Source: Platerodrilus igneus (Eukaryota > Arthropoda > Insecta > Coleoptera > Lycidae). From it: 64,000 nt of DNA. Positions within the stretch are counted from its first letter, which is position 1, and each line of letters opens with the position of its first letter. The stretch is from positions 1-64,000 of the forward strand of contig JARFIW010000968.1 in assembly GCA_036346225.1 (NCBI GenBank), in the 5' to 3' direction. Of the stretch, positions 1 through 11,049 are shown in pieces. Under the pieces are notes generated by a model that was not told the origin of the DNA, searched no databases, and was given only the letters and a program-made list of their open reading frames with translations. Position numbers and translations under genes: made by a program.

Positions 1-1358
1 CGTGGCATGTAGTATGACGTGGTAGAGTAACTTGCCAGGTGTACGAACAACGTATATATCAATCAATGGAATTTGTTAATTATACTATTTCTTTGTAGCT
101 TAGTTTGTCAGATTTTGGATTTATTATTTAATGTGCTGGCTGTTTGGTAATAAATGGGTAAAAGATTCCGGAGTTAAAATAGTCCCCATTCGGATCTTCG
201 GGAGGGGACTACTTTGGAGGATGCGATGGTAAAGTTCAAATATGAACAGGAAACATTTTGCGATCCAGAGCGTAGAATGTTAGAAGTATGAAGCAAGTAG
301 GTAAGCTAGAGAATCTGAAGATTGAAATGAATAGGTTAGCACTAGACCTAGTAGGGATCAGCAAAGTTCGGTGACCAGAGGCGGGGGATTTTTGGAGTGG
401 AGACTTCAGGGTACGTCATACAGGAACAGAGAAAGGAAATTTGGATTTGGGGATAGTTATGTGAAAAGGACACTGTGTAGAAAATAACTTACAAAAGAAC
501 AAAGGAGTACTCATGGTTAAATTAGTATCTAAACCGGTAAACACAGTAATAATACAAGTATATATGCCCACTTCCAGCTAGAGTGACGAAGAGATCTACA
601 AAGATATCGAAGAAATACCAAGATACCTAAAAGGACATGAAAATTTAATAATTATGGGAAATTTTAATGTAGTGGTACGTGAGGGTAGGGAAAGAGCGGT
701 AGTAAGTTTATTTGGTTTACGCACGAGAAACGACAGGGGAAATAGGCTGGTAGATTGTTACGACAAGAAAAATTTAATCATCACAAGCATCATGCTAGAA
801 GTCATTATACGTGGAAGATGTCAGGAGATATAGGAAGATATCAAATAGCTTACATTCTTGTTAGACAACGGTTTAGGAATCAAGTAAAAGACTGTAGAAG
901 CTACCCAGAAGCAGATATAGACACTGACAACATCGTAATTATGATGGCGGCACTTAAAATTAAAAAGTTGAAAAAAAGAAGCTGAAAAGGGGACTTTGAC
1001 TTTGACAAACTAAAAGATAAAGATATCTACAAAAGATTTGAAAAAAGTCAAATGAATTGCTGAAAAATATCGGGAAAATTTCGTACTTTTAGTAAGTAGG
1101 AACAGAAAGGAATAACATTAAATCCAGCTTAGACATGGCGGCCAGAGATATTCTGGGGTATACACGAAAAGAAAATAAGAAACCATGGATAACAAAGAAT
1201 ATCCTGAATTTAATAGAAGAAAGGCGAAAATACAAAAATAGATAAGACGAAACAGGAAAACAGAAACAGAAAAAGCTATAAAATGGGAAATTATTTGCAA
1301 ATACAGGAAAGCTAAAGAACAATGGATTGATGAAAAGTGCAAAGAGGTACAAACTAAG

Positions 1359-2555
1359 ATGGAAATAGGAAAGACAGATACAGCATACAAACTAATTAGA
1401 ATGAATTTTAGGGATATAAAACCATATAGAAAAAATATAAGGGACGCGGGAGGAAACATCATTATTGAAAATGTAGAGAAAGTGGGAAGTTGGCAAGAAT
1501 ATATAGGGAATTTATATGCACGAGAGGAACTAACAGCATTATTACAGGAATCAAACATTGAAAATGATGACTCGGGATATATTATACTTAGAAATGAGTT
1601 TGAGTTAGCATTAAAAGGTCCGAAAAATAGTAAGGCGCCGGGTACAGTTAAGGTGCAAGCAGAAACTCTAAAAGCCCTTGGGCAAGCAGTAACAGAACGT
1701 CTCTTCCAACTTGTAAGTTATATGTATGAAACAGGCGAGATACCCAAAGATCTCAAATGTAACATCATAGTAACTATACCAAAAAAGAAAGGCGCGGATA
1801 GATGTGAAAATTTCGTACAAGAAGTTTCACAGCACGCGTGTCAAAAATATTAACTAAAATTGTACAAAGACGAATGGAAAAACGAGCTGAAGAAATTCTA
1901 GGAGAAGATCAATTTGAGTTTAGGCGAAACAGGGGAACACGGGAGGCTATTTTAGCTCTGAGAGAAAACAATAGAAAAGGGGGAAAGCGTCTATACAGGG
2001 TTTGTAGATCTTGAAAAAGAATTCGACAATGTAAAATGGAAACAAATGTTCGAAATATTCAAAAAGATTGGAATGAGTTATAGGGATAGACAAATAGTAC
2101 ATAGCTTATACAAAGAGCAAACAGCGGTAATAAAAGTAGAGCAGGAACGTAGAGAAGTAAATATCAGGAAAGAAGTGAGACAAAGATGTGTCCTATTCCC
2201 ATTAATTTTGAACTTATACATCGAATAAGCAATGAATACTGCTAAATTCAAGAAAACATTTGAAATTACTATGCAGGAACAAAAGATGAATATGCTTAGA
2301 TTTACAGATGATATAGCGGTATTAGCATCTAGCAAGGAAGAGTTAGAAGCTGCTCTTAATGAAATGGAAACAGTTCTAACAGAGAGATACGGTATGAAAA
2401 TTAACCGAAATAAAACTAAAATATTAGTATGCAAAAGAGGGGAAAATAAATCAAAAACAAGAATACAAATAGGTAACGAGAACTTACAAAAGGTTAAGGA
2501 TTTCTGCTCCATAAGAAGCCAAATAGCGGAAGATAGGAAAAGAGCAAAGATATAA
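1359..2555 (+). pseudogene. LINE reverse transcriptase remnant
   Basis: Open segments at 1359-1853, 2046-2228 and 2232-2555, in different frames, together cover the fingers-palm part of a LINE reverse transcriptase. The template region is recognisable from SKAPG followed by a conserved hydrophobic stretch ending IPKKKGADRCENF. The palm is marked by a DLEKEFDNVKW block (normally DLxKAFDxVxW) and by FTDDIAVLA, the site of the catalytic aspartate pair. The usual QGCxLSPLLFNLY motif reads QRCVLFPLILNLY. Frameshifts near 1853, 1975 and 2228 and altered motif residues show that it is dead. It lies downstream of endonuclease remnants in the same orientation. Confidence 0.8.
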
Positions 2556-3212
2556 AACAAAGATGATTACAAAGTCGTGCTACATTTAACAAGAAAAGCC
2601 ACTACTGTGCTCAAAGACAACAAACATAGAAACAAGCAAAAGATTGCTTAAAACATATGTGCAGAACACAACACTGTACGGCTGTGAAGTCTGGACAGTA
2701 GGAGAAGCAGACTAGAAAAAGGTAGAAGTTTTTGAAATGTAGTGCTACAGAAGCATAATGAGGATATCAGAAACAGACAAAGTTAAGAATAAAGAGGTAC
2801 TAGAAATGGTAGGGGAAGAAAGAAATGTGTGGAAAACGGTAAAAAAATAGGAGAAGTAGAATGATAGGCCACATACTACAGCACGAGGGAATAGTGCGAA
2901 ATATATTAGAAGCAGAGATAGGAAGAAAGTGAAGTAGAGGCAGACCTAGGTTAGACCATTGCATACAGATAGTGAAAGATGTAGGCTGTAGGAATTTCAG
3001 GGAAATGTGTAGGTTAGCTCAGAATAGAAATCAATGGAGGTATGCGCCCAACTAGTCCCAGGATGGGAAAACTAATCACGAAATAAATAAGAGTACTTAA
3101 ACATAATAATTATTATAAGCAACTACAGGTATTGGTTGAGAAGATTATCGAATAATGTTAATTGTGTGAAAGGATTTACGGGAAAATTATTAATTCGGCA
3201 AATCTCTAAGTG

Positions 3213-3254
3213 TTGGGGTATCTTGGCAGCCACAGGCTGCTTAACCCCCTTCAT
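3213..3254 (+). other. Hairpin in LINE tail, copy 1
   Basis: An outer GGGG/CCCC arm encloses an inner GCAGCC / GGCTGC stem with a three-base ACA loop. The same structure recurs in the next tail unit at about 3556-3591 with different outer-stem bases. Inference: a conserved RNA or DNA fold of this LINE family's tail or leader. Confidence 0.55.
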
Positions 3255-3327
3255 ATACTACTGAATCTCGGTGAAATAGGGCATATAATTAGAAAACAAT
3301 AGAAGGGAAACCGAGCTGTACATTGGC

Positions 3328-4160
3328 TGTGTGGGAATTTCAGGGAACTGTGTACGCTAGCTCAGAATATAAATAAGTAGAGGTACGCGCCAACCAGTTT
3401 TGAGACGGAAAACCTAATGACGAAAAAATAAGCGCAGATAATCTGATGATTATTATAAAGAACTACAGGTGTTGGTTGTGAAATGTCTACAAGTAATGTT
3501 GATTGTGTGAAAGGATATATTAGAAAAAATATTAAATCGTCAAATGTTTAATTACTGGGGGAACTTGGCAGCCCTAGGCTGCTTCCCCCTCTTCACAACC
3601 ACTGAATGCCGGAGAAATAGGGTATATAATAGTAAAACAATAGAAATAGACCGAACTGCATCCAGCAAGAAAGAACAGCGCCTATGATCAAAGACGACAA
3701 ACATAGAAACAAGAAGAAAACTGTTGAAAGCATAAGTGTGGAGCACAGCAATATATACCTATGAAATACGGGCAGTAGGAAAAGCAGACAAAAAACAATA
3801 GCAGCCTCTTGGAATGTTGTGCTTCAAATGTATGAGGATGATAGCATGGCCAGACAAAGTTGATAAATAACAAATAGGTTATAGAAATACTAGGGTATAA
3901 AGACATGTATGAAAAAAAATAGGATAAATAGAAGAGCAGAATACGTTCTAAGGCATTTTGGGGAATAGTATGGGATATATTACAAGCAGAGATAGGAAAA
4001 AGAAGGTATATGTAGACCTAGATCAGATAGTGATAGAAGCAGACTGTGTAATTTTCAGGGAAATGTGTAGGTTAGTTCAGAATAGGAAACGATAAGGGTA
4101 CGCGTCTAATCAGTTCCAGAACTGAAGATCTAATGATGATGATGATAATAAAATAAAAGT
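3328..4160 (+). mobile_element. Tandem extra 3' ends of the same LINE
   Basis: After copy A's tail, the terminal coding block recurs twice. At 3328-3425 the same 'fREMCRLAQNR' block reappears and is followed by a second tail (3425-3657) closely matching 3086-3325. A third segment (3658-4150) matches copy A from about 2580 to the end and finishes in an ATG/ATGATAATA microsatellite. The arrangement looks like head-to-tail 5'-truncated copies, or unequal exchange within one element. Each unit is diverged, so the duplication is old. Confidence 0.72.
3555..3592 (+). other. Hairpin in LINE tail, copy 2
   Basis: The outer arm GGGGGAA pairs with TTCCCCC, and the inner GCAGCC pairs with GGCTGC around a CTA loop. 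The outer stem is longer than in the copy at 3213, yet pairing is kept. Confidence 0.55.
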
Positions 4161-4900
4161 CGAAACTGGGCCCCTTAAAACTTGGCCACATATGCGTTGC
4201 TTACTCCCGTTACATGAGAGCTATACCACTGTGTCAATTAGAGCTATAAAATTGCATATTTTCTTAGCTTTAAGTTGTTTGCAAAGGAGAACGTTGTGTA
4301 ACCCACCCTGCGATTGGAGAGACACGGATATGAAAATGAATTACGTGCGTTGACGCAACGAAAATTCTGAATGTAACCTCTTTATGTAATATTCTAAAAA
4401 GCGGTTGATAAGTGTCTTATTTGCATAAATTACGTTAGTAACAATTTCGAAATCAGGCTTATCTTTTATTTAAGAGTGATTGAAACTAATTAAACTACAT
4501 GTAATATCACTTACATTTTAAATTAATGTTGTAAAATTAAGAAATCATATTGTTATCAATTGGGTAAATAAACTATAATGTATAGAAGTAATTAATATTT
4601 AAGGGGACTAAAGACTTTGTGTATAAGCTAATTCAGTTGCTATCTAATTATTTTATAGATCGCTCATTCTATCTTCTAATCCAGAATTTATTGGCAAACA
4701 AAACCGATAAAATTATCACGAAGAGCTAAACTATGTGATGTTTCTATTTGTTCATTAAATGGAAATACTGAGAAATCGCCAAGTTTTTTAACCAAGGACA
4801 TCACCGAAAACAAGACCAGTCATTACTACAATTACTTGATTTGATAACAGTCGAGGATGACTTTATCGCAGATCAAAGTCCTTCAGAAACGTATTCAGGG
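4161..4900. other. No gene seen
   Basis: AT-rich sequence. Around 4165-4215 there is a weak, decayed resemblance to the LINE tail (TTGGCCACATATGCGTTGC followed by CTCCCG). No open frame or structured element stands out elsewhere. Confidence 0.5.
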
Positions 4901-4904
4901 TTCC

Positions 4905-4960
4905 CCTATATTTAAAACCACGCAAAGCTATTGCTGTTCGTTAAACTCGCGCAGTTCAAG
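4905..4960 (+). promoter_or_regulatory. Candidate core promoter of the M13 gene
   Basis: TATATTTAAAA at about 4907-4917 is followed 25-45 bases later by TTCGTTAA and GCAGTTC, both tolerable insect initiator-like sequences. It lies 230-280 bp upstream of the start codon at 5187, which leaves a 5'UTR containing the (TA)25 run. Core-promoter motifs are weak evidence without transcript data. Confidence 0.33.
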
Positions 4961-5099
4961 TTATTGTTGTCTCTCGTGGTAACAACATCTTACCACATTT
5001 TCCAAAGAAATAAAAACGGAAGCTAAAAGGTTGCTGTCCTGCATTCTTATTATTTAAGTATCAAATCGCTTAAAAATCAAGTCTAGCTCGATTGATTTG

Positions 5100-5100
<1 letters not shown>

Positions 5101-5150
<50 letters not shown>
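5101..5150. repeat. (TA)25 microsatellite
   Basis: A perfect 50-bp TA dinucleotide tract lies between the candidate promoter and exon 1 of the peptidase gene. It would sit in the 5'UTR if the promoter call is right. Confidence 0.97.
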
Positions 5151-5152
<2 letters not shown>

Positions 5153-5186
5153 TTTACTAGATAGAAAGAAGTTATTACTGAGGACG

Positions 5187-5272
5187 ATGACGATGAGTGC
5201 GCATCCCTTTGTGATATTATTGGTGTTAGTGGTAGCAGTTTCTGCGGCACCAAATCCTTATGGAGAGAAGAA
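5187..5272 (+). CDS. M13 gene exon 1: signal peptide
   Basis: ATG at 5187 (or the in-frame ATG at 5193) opens a peptide with a hydrophobic core (FVILLVLVVAV), a small-residue cleavage context (SAA/P) and a short polar tail (NPYGEK). This is a textbook signal peptide. The next in-frame codon after the coding stretch is TAG at 5274, but a GTAGGT donor at 5273 precedes it. The donor phase (2) exactly fits the acceptor of the M13 exon at 15171, giving ...GEK-K-PQKQVC. The 9.9 kb intron is inferred from phase and order, not from transcripts. Exon 1 could belong to another secreted gene. Confidence 0.6.
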
Positions 5273-5314
5273 GTAGGTATCTTAGTGTCTGTATGTCACA
5301 CCTTTTATTCTTGA

Positions 5315-6554
5315 TTAACCCATTTTGTTTTTCAAACTTGCTTATATTGCCCATAGCATCATAAAATAAGCAATTTCATTTAAAAAATATTTTTAGTTTA
5401 TCAGGTTACATCAATAATAGCTGTCTTCAAATGAGGACGCTAGGCACTAAATCTAAAAATATGATCATATAGAGAAAAAGTATAATACCGTATGAACAAT
5501 CAATTCACTACATAACTATTTATAAAAAGACTTATTATGAAATTTACTAAAGCAAGTTACACATAAATTTAAAATACATTTTTTACAAAATCTGCTTGGT
5601 TTGCCTTTGCAATTTAGAAATTGGCATCGTTGCTGTTTTTCCCGTTTTTCATAAAATGGCCTTTTCCATCAAAACCAATGTCTTTAAAAATTTTAATTTT
5701 TGAAGTTTCCTAAAAACATTTAAAAATATGAAGTGGAGATGCATTTACAATCAAATTTTGCATTGCTTTAAATTCTTCTTCGACTTTGCTGTTATATTTT
5801 CTATTACCATATTTGGGTGAACTTTTTTTTCAAACAGGGTCATTCATTATTTCAGGTGCATTTTTCCTTGTAAGTGGTTCGCTTGATTTTGAAGAAGACA
5901 GTTTATAAACTAAAGATTTTAACGGCAACAAGTCTTCATCATCATAGTCAGAAGAAATGTCAATTTTGATCTGCCTCGCTACATTAGATACGGCGAGAAC
6001 ACATGTATCTCATCTTCTAACGCTTCCTCATCTGTCATTTCAACATCTGGAGGCAGCGCTAAAATATCTGCTTCAGTCATTTGAAAATGCATATTCTACA
6101 GCTTCTTCATATGCTTTGAAAACTTGTCGACTCATTATATATAAAACTGAAACAAATTATCAATCAGCAGTGCCCAAGGTTATCATTTGAGGACAACCTT
6201 GTTTCAAAATGTCTGCACTTTCCACGAAACTCAAATAGTAACTATTATTACTCTTACTATATGGTTTGATATGTAACTGATACAATAATACTTGCACTTT
6301 ATACTTACTTGAACAAATAACAGTTTGTTTGAAATAATCAACAATCAATTCACTACTTCGAAATAAAGCTCTAATTTCAACTCAAACCGTCTTGTACATA
6401 AGAAGTGCAGTTTGATACTGTTATGTTCATAGTAACTTCTGGAACTTTAGGCCTGCTAAAACTGCAAAGCAACATGTTTTGTCATTCCAGCATTATTTGC
6501 AGCATGAAATAAATAACTGTCCTCAGAAAAGAACACTAGGCGCCAATGGATTAA
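5315..6554 (-). mobile_element. Internally deleted piggyBac-like transposon
   Basis: The element is bounded by TTAA at 5315-5318 and 6551-6554. It has an imperfect terminal inverted repeat: TTAACCCATTTTG on the left, and GCCAATGGATTAA on the right, close to its reverse complement. TTAA target duplications are diagnostic of piggyBac. A subterminal CTAGGC-containing motif is found near both ends (about 5440 and 6535). It sits in intron 1 of the peptidase gene. At 1.24 kb it is about half the length of an autonomous element, in line with the deletion of the transposase core. Confidence 0.7.
5585..6135 (-). pseudogene. piggyBac transposase remnant (N-terminus joined to C-terminus)
   Basis: From ATG at 6135 the product begins MSRQVFKAYEEAVEYAF and continues into an acidic segment with LPPDVEMTDEEALEDE, typical of piggyBac N-termini. 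A NASPLHIFKCF block (about 5730-5700) corresponds to the family's conserved 'P..IF..FF' position. It is followed almost at once by GKGHFYEK and a cysteine-rich stretch, QQRCQFLNCKGKPSRFC, corresponding to the C-terminal zinc-binding domain. The whole DDD catalytic core is absent, and several frameshifts and stops are present. Confidence 0.62.
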
Positions 6555-6784
6555 TAAAATATGGAAATACGTAGCAGGGGTAGCAGGATCCCCGTGAGAA
6601 CAAAAGCCGTCCACTGAATGATTTTGGAGTACTTAAAAAATGTAAAACTTCTTAACAGTTAATCAGTAGTTAAAATAATTTAACTAAAAGCTTTTTTACT
6701 TAACAATATATTGTTAATACTAGAAAAAAGAAACAATGACAAAAGTAGAAAGATGAAAATTTCTAACTTGCGCTATTAAATAAA

Positions 6785-7400
6785 AAAAGTTAGCCAAGAG
6801 CGAGTCGAGCTCGCATTATTAGGGTTCCGTACCAACACTACAGTGAACAATCAGTAAACCAAATTAAACTGTTTCTATTTTTATGTATATTTATATTTTA
6901 TCCAAATTTAATTGTGATAACTGAAAAATGAATATATTGTCCCACATTGTACTGTCAAAAAACCTGTTTTCGATAATCTATGACTCAATAGCTACTATCT
7001 CTATTAAAATCAAAATTTTATTTTTGGAAATGTAGGAGAACAGGGGGAACAGTCATTTTTGACACATTTTGAGCTATATCATGAAGACTACTGGACCGAA
7101 AATTATAAAAAAAATTTTATAGAAGCATTTTAGAATCCTCTTTCAAATAATACCTCACACGATAGATTTATTAAAACTTTTGTTCTCCTAGACCAAATTA
7201 ACCCCAGCCATTTTAATCTAAAAATATGTTTTTTCTATTTTCTGACTGTCGATATATGTGCGCGCCATAAAGACCTAGCATTGTGCCAAATTTCAGATTC
7301 ATACCTAACATAGTTTTCGAGAAAAACCTCTGTGACAGACGGACACGAGAGTGATCATATAAAGGTTCCCTTATACCTTATAAGGTACGGAACCCTAAAA
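6785..7400. mobile_element. DNA-transposon fragment with inverted TTAGGGTTCCGTACC motifs
   Basis: TTAGGGTTCCGTACC at 6819-6833 is perfectly inverted at 7384-7398 (GGTACGGAACCCTAA). The left motif is preceded by GCCAAGAGCGAGTCGAGCTCGCA, and the right one by a 'CTGTGACAGACGGACACGAG' block; both are, from memory, recurrent in dispersed insect repeats. No transposase is encoded in the 580-bp interval. It is probably non-autonomous and lies in intron 1 of the peptidase gene. Confidence 0.55.
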
Positions 7401-7487
7401 ATTAAGTAGGAGAAATAGATATGTACGTAACTATACAATCTTTTATTGTTCTGGAAAATTCATACCGAATAAAATAGTACAAGTAAA

Positions 7488-8737
7488 GGGTGTTTCAAAC
7501 TGCGCGTTTTTTTAACGATAAATAAGACACATAATTTGCATTCATCTTCAAAAACTTTTTATTGGTAATTGAAGTATCACTAATGACATTTATATGCAGA
7601 AAATAATATTTGCCAAATTGCCTCCTCTTGCAGCTCCATAGAAGTCCACTCTTCTGTTGAAATTATTAATGCCATTTAGTCATAATTGAGGCTCTATCGA
7701 TTGTGGATTGTTTTTATAAACCTGACTGTTCATATAATCCCAAAGAAAATAGTCTAATGAAGTCAAATCACATGATTTTGGTGACCAATTAACATCACCG
7801 TTTCTTGAGATTAAACGTCCAGAAAATTTTTCTCTCAATAAAGCAATTGTTTCTTGTGCAGAGTGAGATGTAACGCCATCCTGTTGAAACCAAATATCCT
7901 CTAGATCAATATTCATTAATTCAGGCCATAAAAATTCAATTATCATCCAACGATATCGATCACCATTGACAGTTACAGCTTCACCAGCAGCATTTTCAAA
8001 GAAGTAAGGTCCAATTACACCACCTGACCAGAATACACACCAAACAGTAACTCGTTTAGCATGCAAAGGTGTCTCATGAATAATTAGTAGATTTTCCTCA
8101 TCCCAGATACGACAATTTTGTTTATTAACATAGCCACCAAGTTCAAAATGTGACTCATCGGAAAACATGATTTTTTGAGAAAAATCAGCTTACTGTTCAT
8201 TAATGAAATTGACAAATGAACGACGTTTTAAATGATCTAATGGCTTTAGTGCCTGTGTTATTTGAACCTTATATGCCTTCAGAGCTAAATCCTTGTGCAA
8301 AATACGCCATGTTGTTGATCCACTAAGTCCAACTTGTTGTGAACGTCGTCTAATGGACATGCTAGGATCTTCAGCAACACTATCAGGAACCAAATCAATA
8401 TTTGCTTGTGACCGACCGCTACGACTGTATTTTTCACTTTCTTGATCTTGCATCAAACTGGTCTCTTGAAATTTTTTAATAATTTGACCAATAGTGCTTT
8501 CAGCTGAACGATTATGTAAACCATAAAATTCACGTAGTTTTCTAAAAACACTTTTCTCAGAACGCTGATTTTCATAAAATAATTCAACAATTTGAACGCG
8601 TTGTTGTATCGTGTACGAAGTCATTTTTATAAATGTCATACGTCACACTTCTTAAATGTCAAAATACTCAGACGAATTCAGTGCGCCATCTATATTTTAC
8701 TTAACTCTTAAAAAATCCCGCGCAATTTGAAATACCC
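7488..8737 (-). mobile_element. DD41D-type IS630/Tc1/mariner transposon
   Basis: Terminal inverted repeats are visible: GGGTGTTTCAAACTGCGCG at 7488-7506 against CGCGCAATTTGAAATACCC ending at 8737. The 1.25 kb between them holds a single transposase in the - direction. One internal stop and a C-terminal frameshift suggest recent but dead status. It lies in intron 1 of the peptidase gene. Confidence 0.82.
7590..8639 (-). pseudogene. DD41D transposase, one internal stop
   Basis: Cut-and-paste transposase. The N-terminal ~120 residues (start 8639, or the more family-like ATG at 8624) form helix-turn-helix DNA-binding domains with the DUF4817-like opening QQRVQIVELFYENQRS. The catalytic aspartates are in MFSDESHF, WFQQDGVTSH and SLDYFLWDYM. 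I count 41 residues between the second and third, hence DD41D (rosa-like elements have this spacing as I recall). The frame is interrupted by TAA at about 8187-8189, between NFINEQ and ADFSQKI, and slips near 7680. The last conserved block, ARGGNLANIIF, follows in another frame and ends near 7590. Confidence 0.83.
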
Positions 8738-9887
8738 GTTATTAACATGAATATGTTGTTTGCGCAAGTTGTCACATTATTGTTGTGTTTGATCGCTTAA
8801 ATTTTAAATTTGTAAAACTGAGGTTATATAGCAGAGTAATATCAACAAGTATGGCGATTGACAATTGTTAGTTTCATTTCCATGTTGGATCGGTTTAGCG
8901 TCGCATTATGTGATTAGTTGTCGTTATTTGATAATGTAGCGTTAAGAACCTAATTTACCTTAACGTTATAGTTTATCTTGGTATTTATAACCATATCGAA
9001 AGTATTATAAGAAAAAGCATACATGCGCAAACTCTATATTAACAACATATACTTTATTTTTTCCTATTGAAAATTATTAGAATAAATTTTGGTATACAAA
9101 ATTAGCATAATCCACATATACATGAAAATTACAAAACTGAACTTCCTACTTTTAAATCCAACAATTTTTTTTTAAGATAAGTTCTGCGTAAATAGTATCT
9201 AAGAGTTCAGATTCTATGGACAAAATAGTGATACAGGTAAATTAAGCGTTATTTTATAGATTTAGATTTGCCCTGAAAGGGAGGGAACACCGTAACAATA
9301 TAAGGGTACTTCGGCTAACTACAATGGCGCGGAAGTGGGTTCCTATGAAAGAAATTATAGCAACTATAATAAAATTTAAAGTGAAAAATATTAAAGTGAC
9401 TGAAAAACAAAACCATTTACATTACACTTAATCACTTACCCGGAACGGTTTTTACTCTTGTCCTAATTGAAGGGCGCCAAACCGTTTAGTCTTGGCAATC
9501 TCCTCGATATTATACTTACAACAAAGAAAAATATTCCACATAAGTCTCCTTTGCTTCGGTTTCCTAAATTTTTCCACATTATACATTACCTTTTCCTACA
9601 ATCCCGTAATTACATTAATTTTGTCATAATTACATAAAATTGTAAAAAATGCTTTTTCCAACCTCTTCCTACCTGAAAATGAAGCCCTACCATCTAGACT
9701 TCTTCAGGGATATTCGTCACTGACGCTTGGAATATGTGTACTAAATAATTAAAACCGTCTTCAATTATCGACCTTTATGCTATAAACATAAAAGCTTTCT
9801 ATTTAACATATCTATAGGCTATTTCCTAATATATCTTAACCCTGCTTTAAGGACTTAAGTTTCCTACCTAATTACTATTAATTTTTA
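8738..9887. other. No gene seen (intron 1)
   Basis: AT-rich, without a coding-like frame or clear repeat. Confidence 0.5.
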
Positions 9888-10030
9888 TTGAAAATTGGTC
9901 AATTATCATCCGATCTTTCTGTAACTTGTCTTCAACTTTGCTTAACCCTTATATACACACCTCACATTGCAATAACTAATTATTTGACCTTGCTAATACC
10001 TCATGACCTATTAAACTACAGTAATATATA

Positions 10031-10226
10031 TAAACACACACACACACACGCACACATACACACACTCACTCACACATTCACACTCACATTCACACTCACA
10101 CTCACACTCACACTCACGCTCACACTCACACTCAAACTCACACTCACACTCACACTCATACTCACACTCACACTCACACACACCCAGACACACACACATT
10201 CACACACACACACACACACACACACC
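10031..10226. repeat. CA / CACACT microsatellite
   Basis: A (CA)n start passes into about 20 copies of CACACT and variants and returns to (CA)n. It is not the insect telomeric TTAGG repeat. Open frames on either strand here are repeat artefacts. Confidence 0.95.
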
Positions 10227-10689
10227 ATCAAGGGCGGCATAAAAATCATTTGTGATTGATTTGCAAAATTTTGTTTAAATAATAAATCTCTATTTCACAA
10301 CGACTAATGTTGACATACTGCAGTTCGTGACGCCAGAAATTTTGGAAAATTTTTGATTTAATTATTCCACGGGTAGAATGGGCGGAAATATTCTTAATTT
10401 TGTGACATTTAGTATAAACATTCAATTAAAATAAGGAATCCCAATTTATTTGATGTACTTGAGCAGTGAAATTGTTTATAGTGGATCGGTAGAGAACATA
10501 CTAACCGTGGTTTTTCTGCAGAATCATACAATGTGGTACAGAAGTGAACAACCCAAGATTTCTTATGAATTTGAATTGAACTTAATAATACTTTTAGTTT
10601 TATTATGTTTCCGTTAAATTTGGTAAACGAGACTAATAACAATCCAAAATTTTTGTCAACTGAATATTAATGAATCACTCGATATACCG

Positions 10690-11049
10690 ATAGGACTTTC
10701 TGTATATTTTATTTTAAGTATGCCAGAAATTTCAAGAGTTGTCCTATCATTGCATGAACCCCGTCAGTAGCAACTAAGGAGATGTTGCTTAAGGGTGTAG
10801 TTTTTATTTCATTAAATATTGTTTCATCTATCATACTATCTTTGAAACATGTGGCGAATGGCAATTTTTGAAATTTATTTCTTCTTTTATAGCTCTGACA
10901 TAACGTAAAAGTATATCTTCGTTACCTGTCAAAGTTGACTTGTCATGCTTTATTTTTATCTTCTTGGTTTTTTTTAATCTTCCTTTGTTTTGGAATTTTG
11001 GAATTCCTATAATATGGAAAGCTGATTTTTGCAGTATGGTTCGTTCCAT
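10690..11049 (-). pseudogene. Possible hAT-type transposase scrap
   Basis: On the - strand a 72-codon open segment (11049-10831) with GNEDILLRYVRAIKEEI is followed in another frame by LSNISLVATDGVHAMIGQLLKFLAYLK. The last part resembles the hAT core motif around the second acidic residue (typically 'CTDGAxAMxGxxxGF'). Only about 110 residues can be traced and no terminal repeats are seen, so the assignment is tentative. Confidence 0.35.

Larger units (their letters stand above)
160..3325 (+). mobile_element. Decayed non-LTR retrotransposon (endonuclease/RT LINE), copy A
   Basis: The element reads in the + direction through several frames. It starts with an apparent 5' leader (GTCCCC...GGGGAC arms near 181-210). 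An AP-type endonuclease domain follows at about 300-985, with a GNFN block near 668 and YILVRQRFRN near 865. The reverse transcriptase lies at about 1359-2560, with SKAPG near 1630, a degenerate DLEKEFDNVKW block near 2010-2040, and FTDD in place of FADD near 2305. The C-terminal tail near 2930-3050 has the GRPRLD...CRNFREMCRLAQNR signature of arthropod elements often annotated 'craniofacial development protein 2-like'. Many stops and frameshifts make it non-functional. The EN-RT order and lack of LTRs make it a LINE, RTE-like by recollection; the clade is not secure by eye. A second fragment of the family lies near 45110. Confidence 0.82.

Noticed and set aside
1089..1558. Hydrophobic - strand frames opposite the first LINE
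   Set aside because: Antisense shadows of the Lys/Glu-rich LINE coding sequence.
4900..5187. Strong promoter call with a defined transcription start
   Set aside because: The TATA-like and initiator-like words do not give a unique 30-base spacing, so only a weak candidate is listed.
10031..10226. Telomere-like repeat
   Set aside because: CACACT is not the arthropod TTAGG repeat, and the tract grades into plain CA.
9888..10259. 123-codon open frame rich in Thr-His/Thr-Leu, with an antisense Cys-Glu frame
   Set aside because: Both are translations of the CA/CACACT microsatellite.
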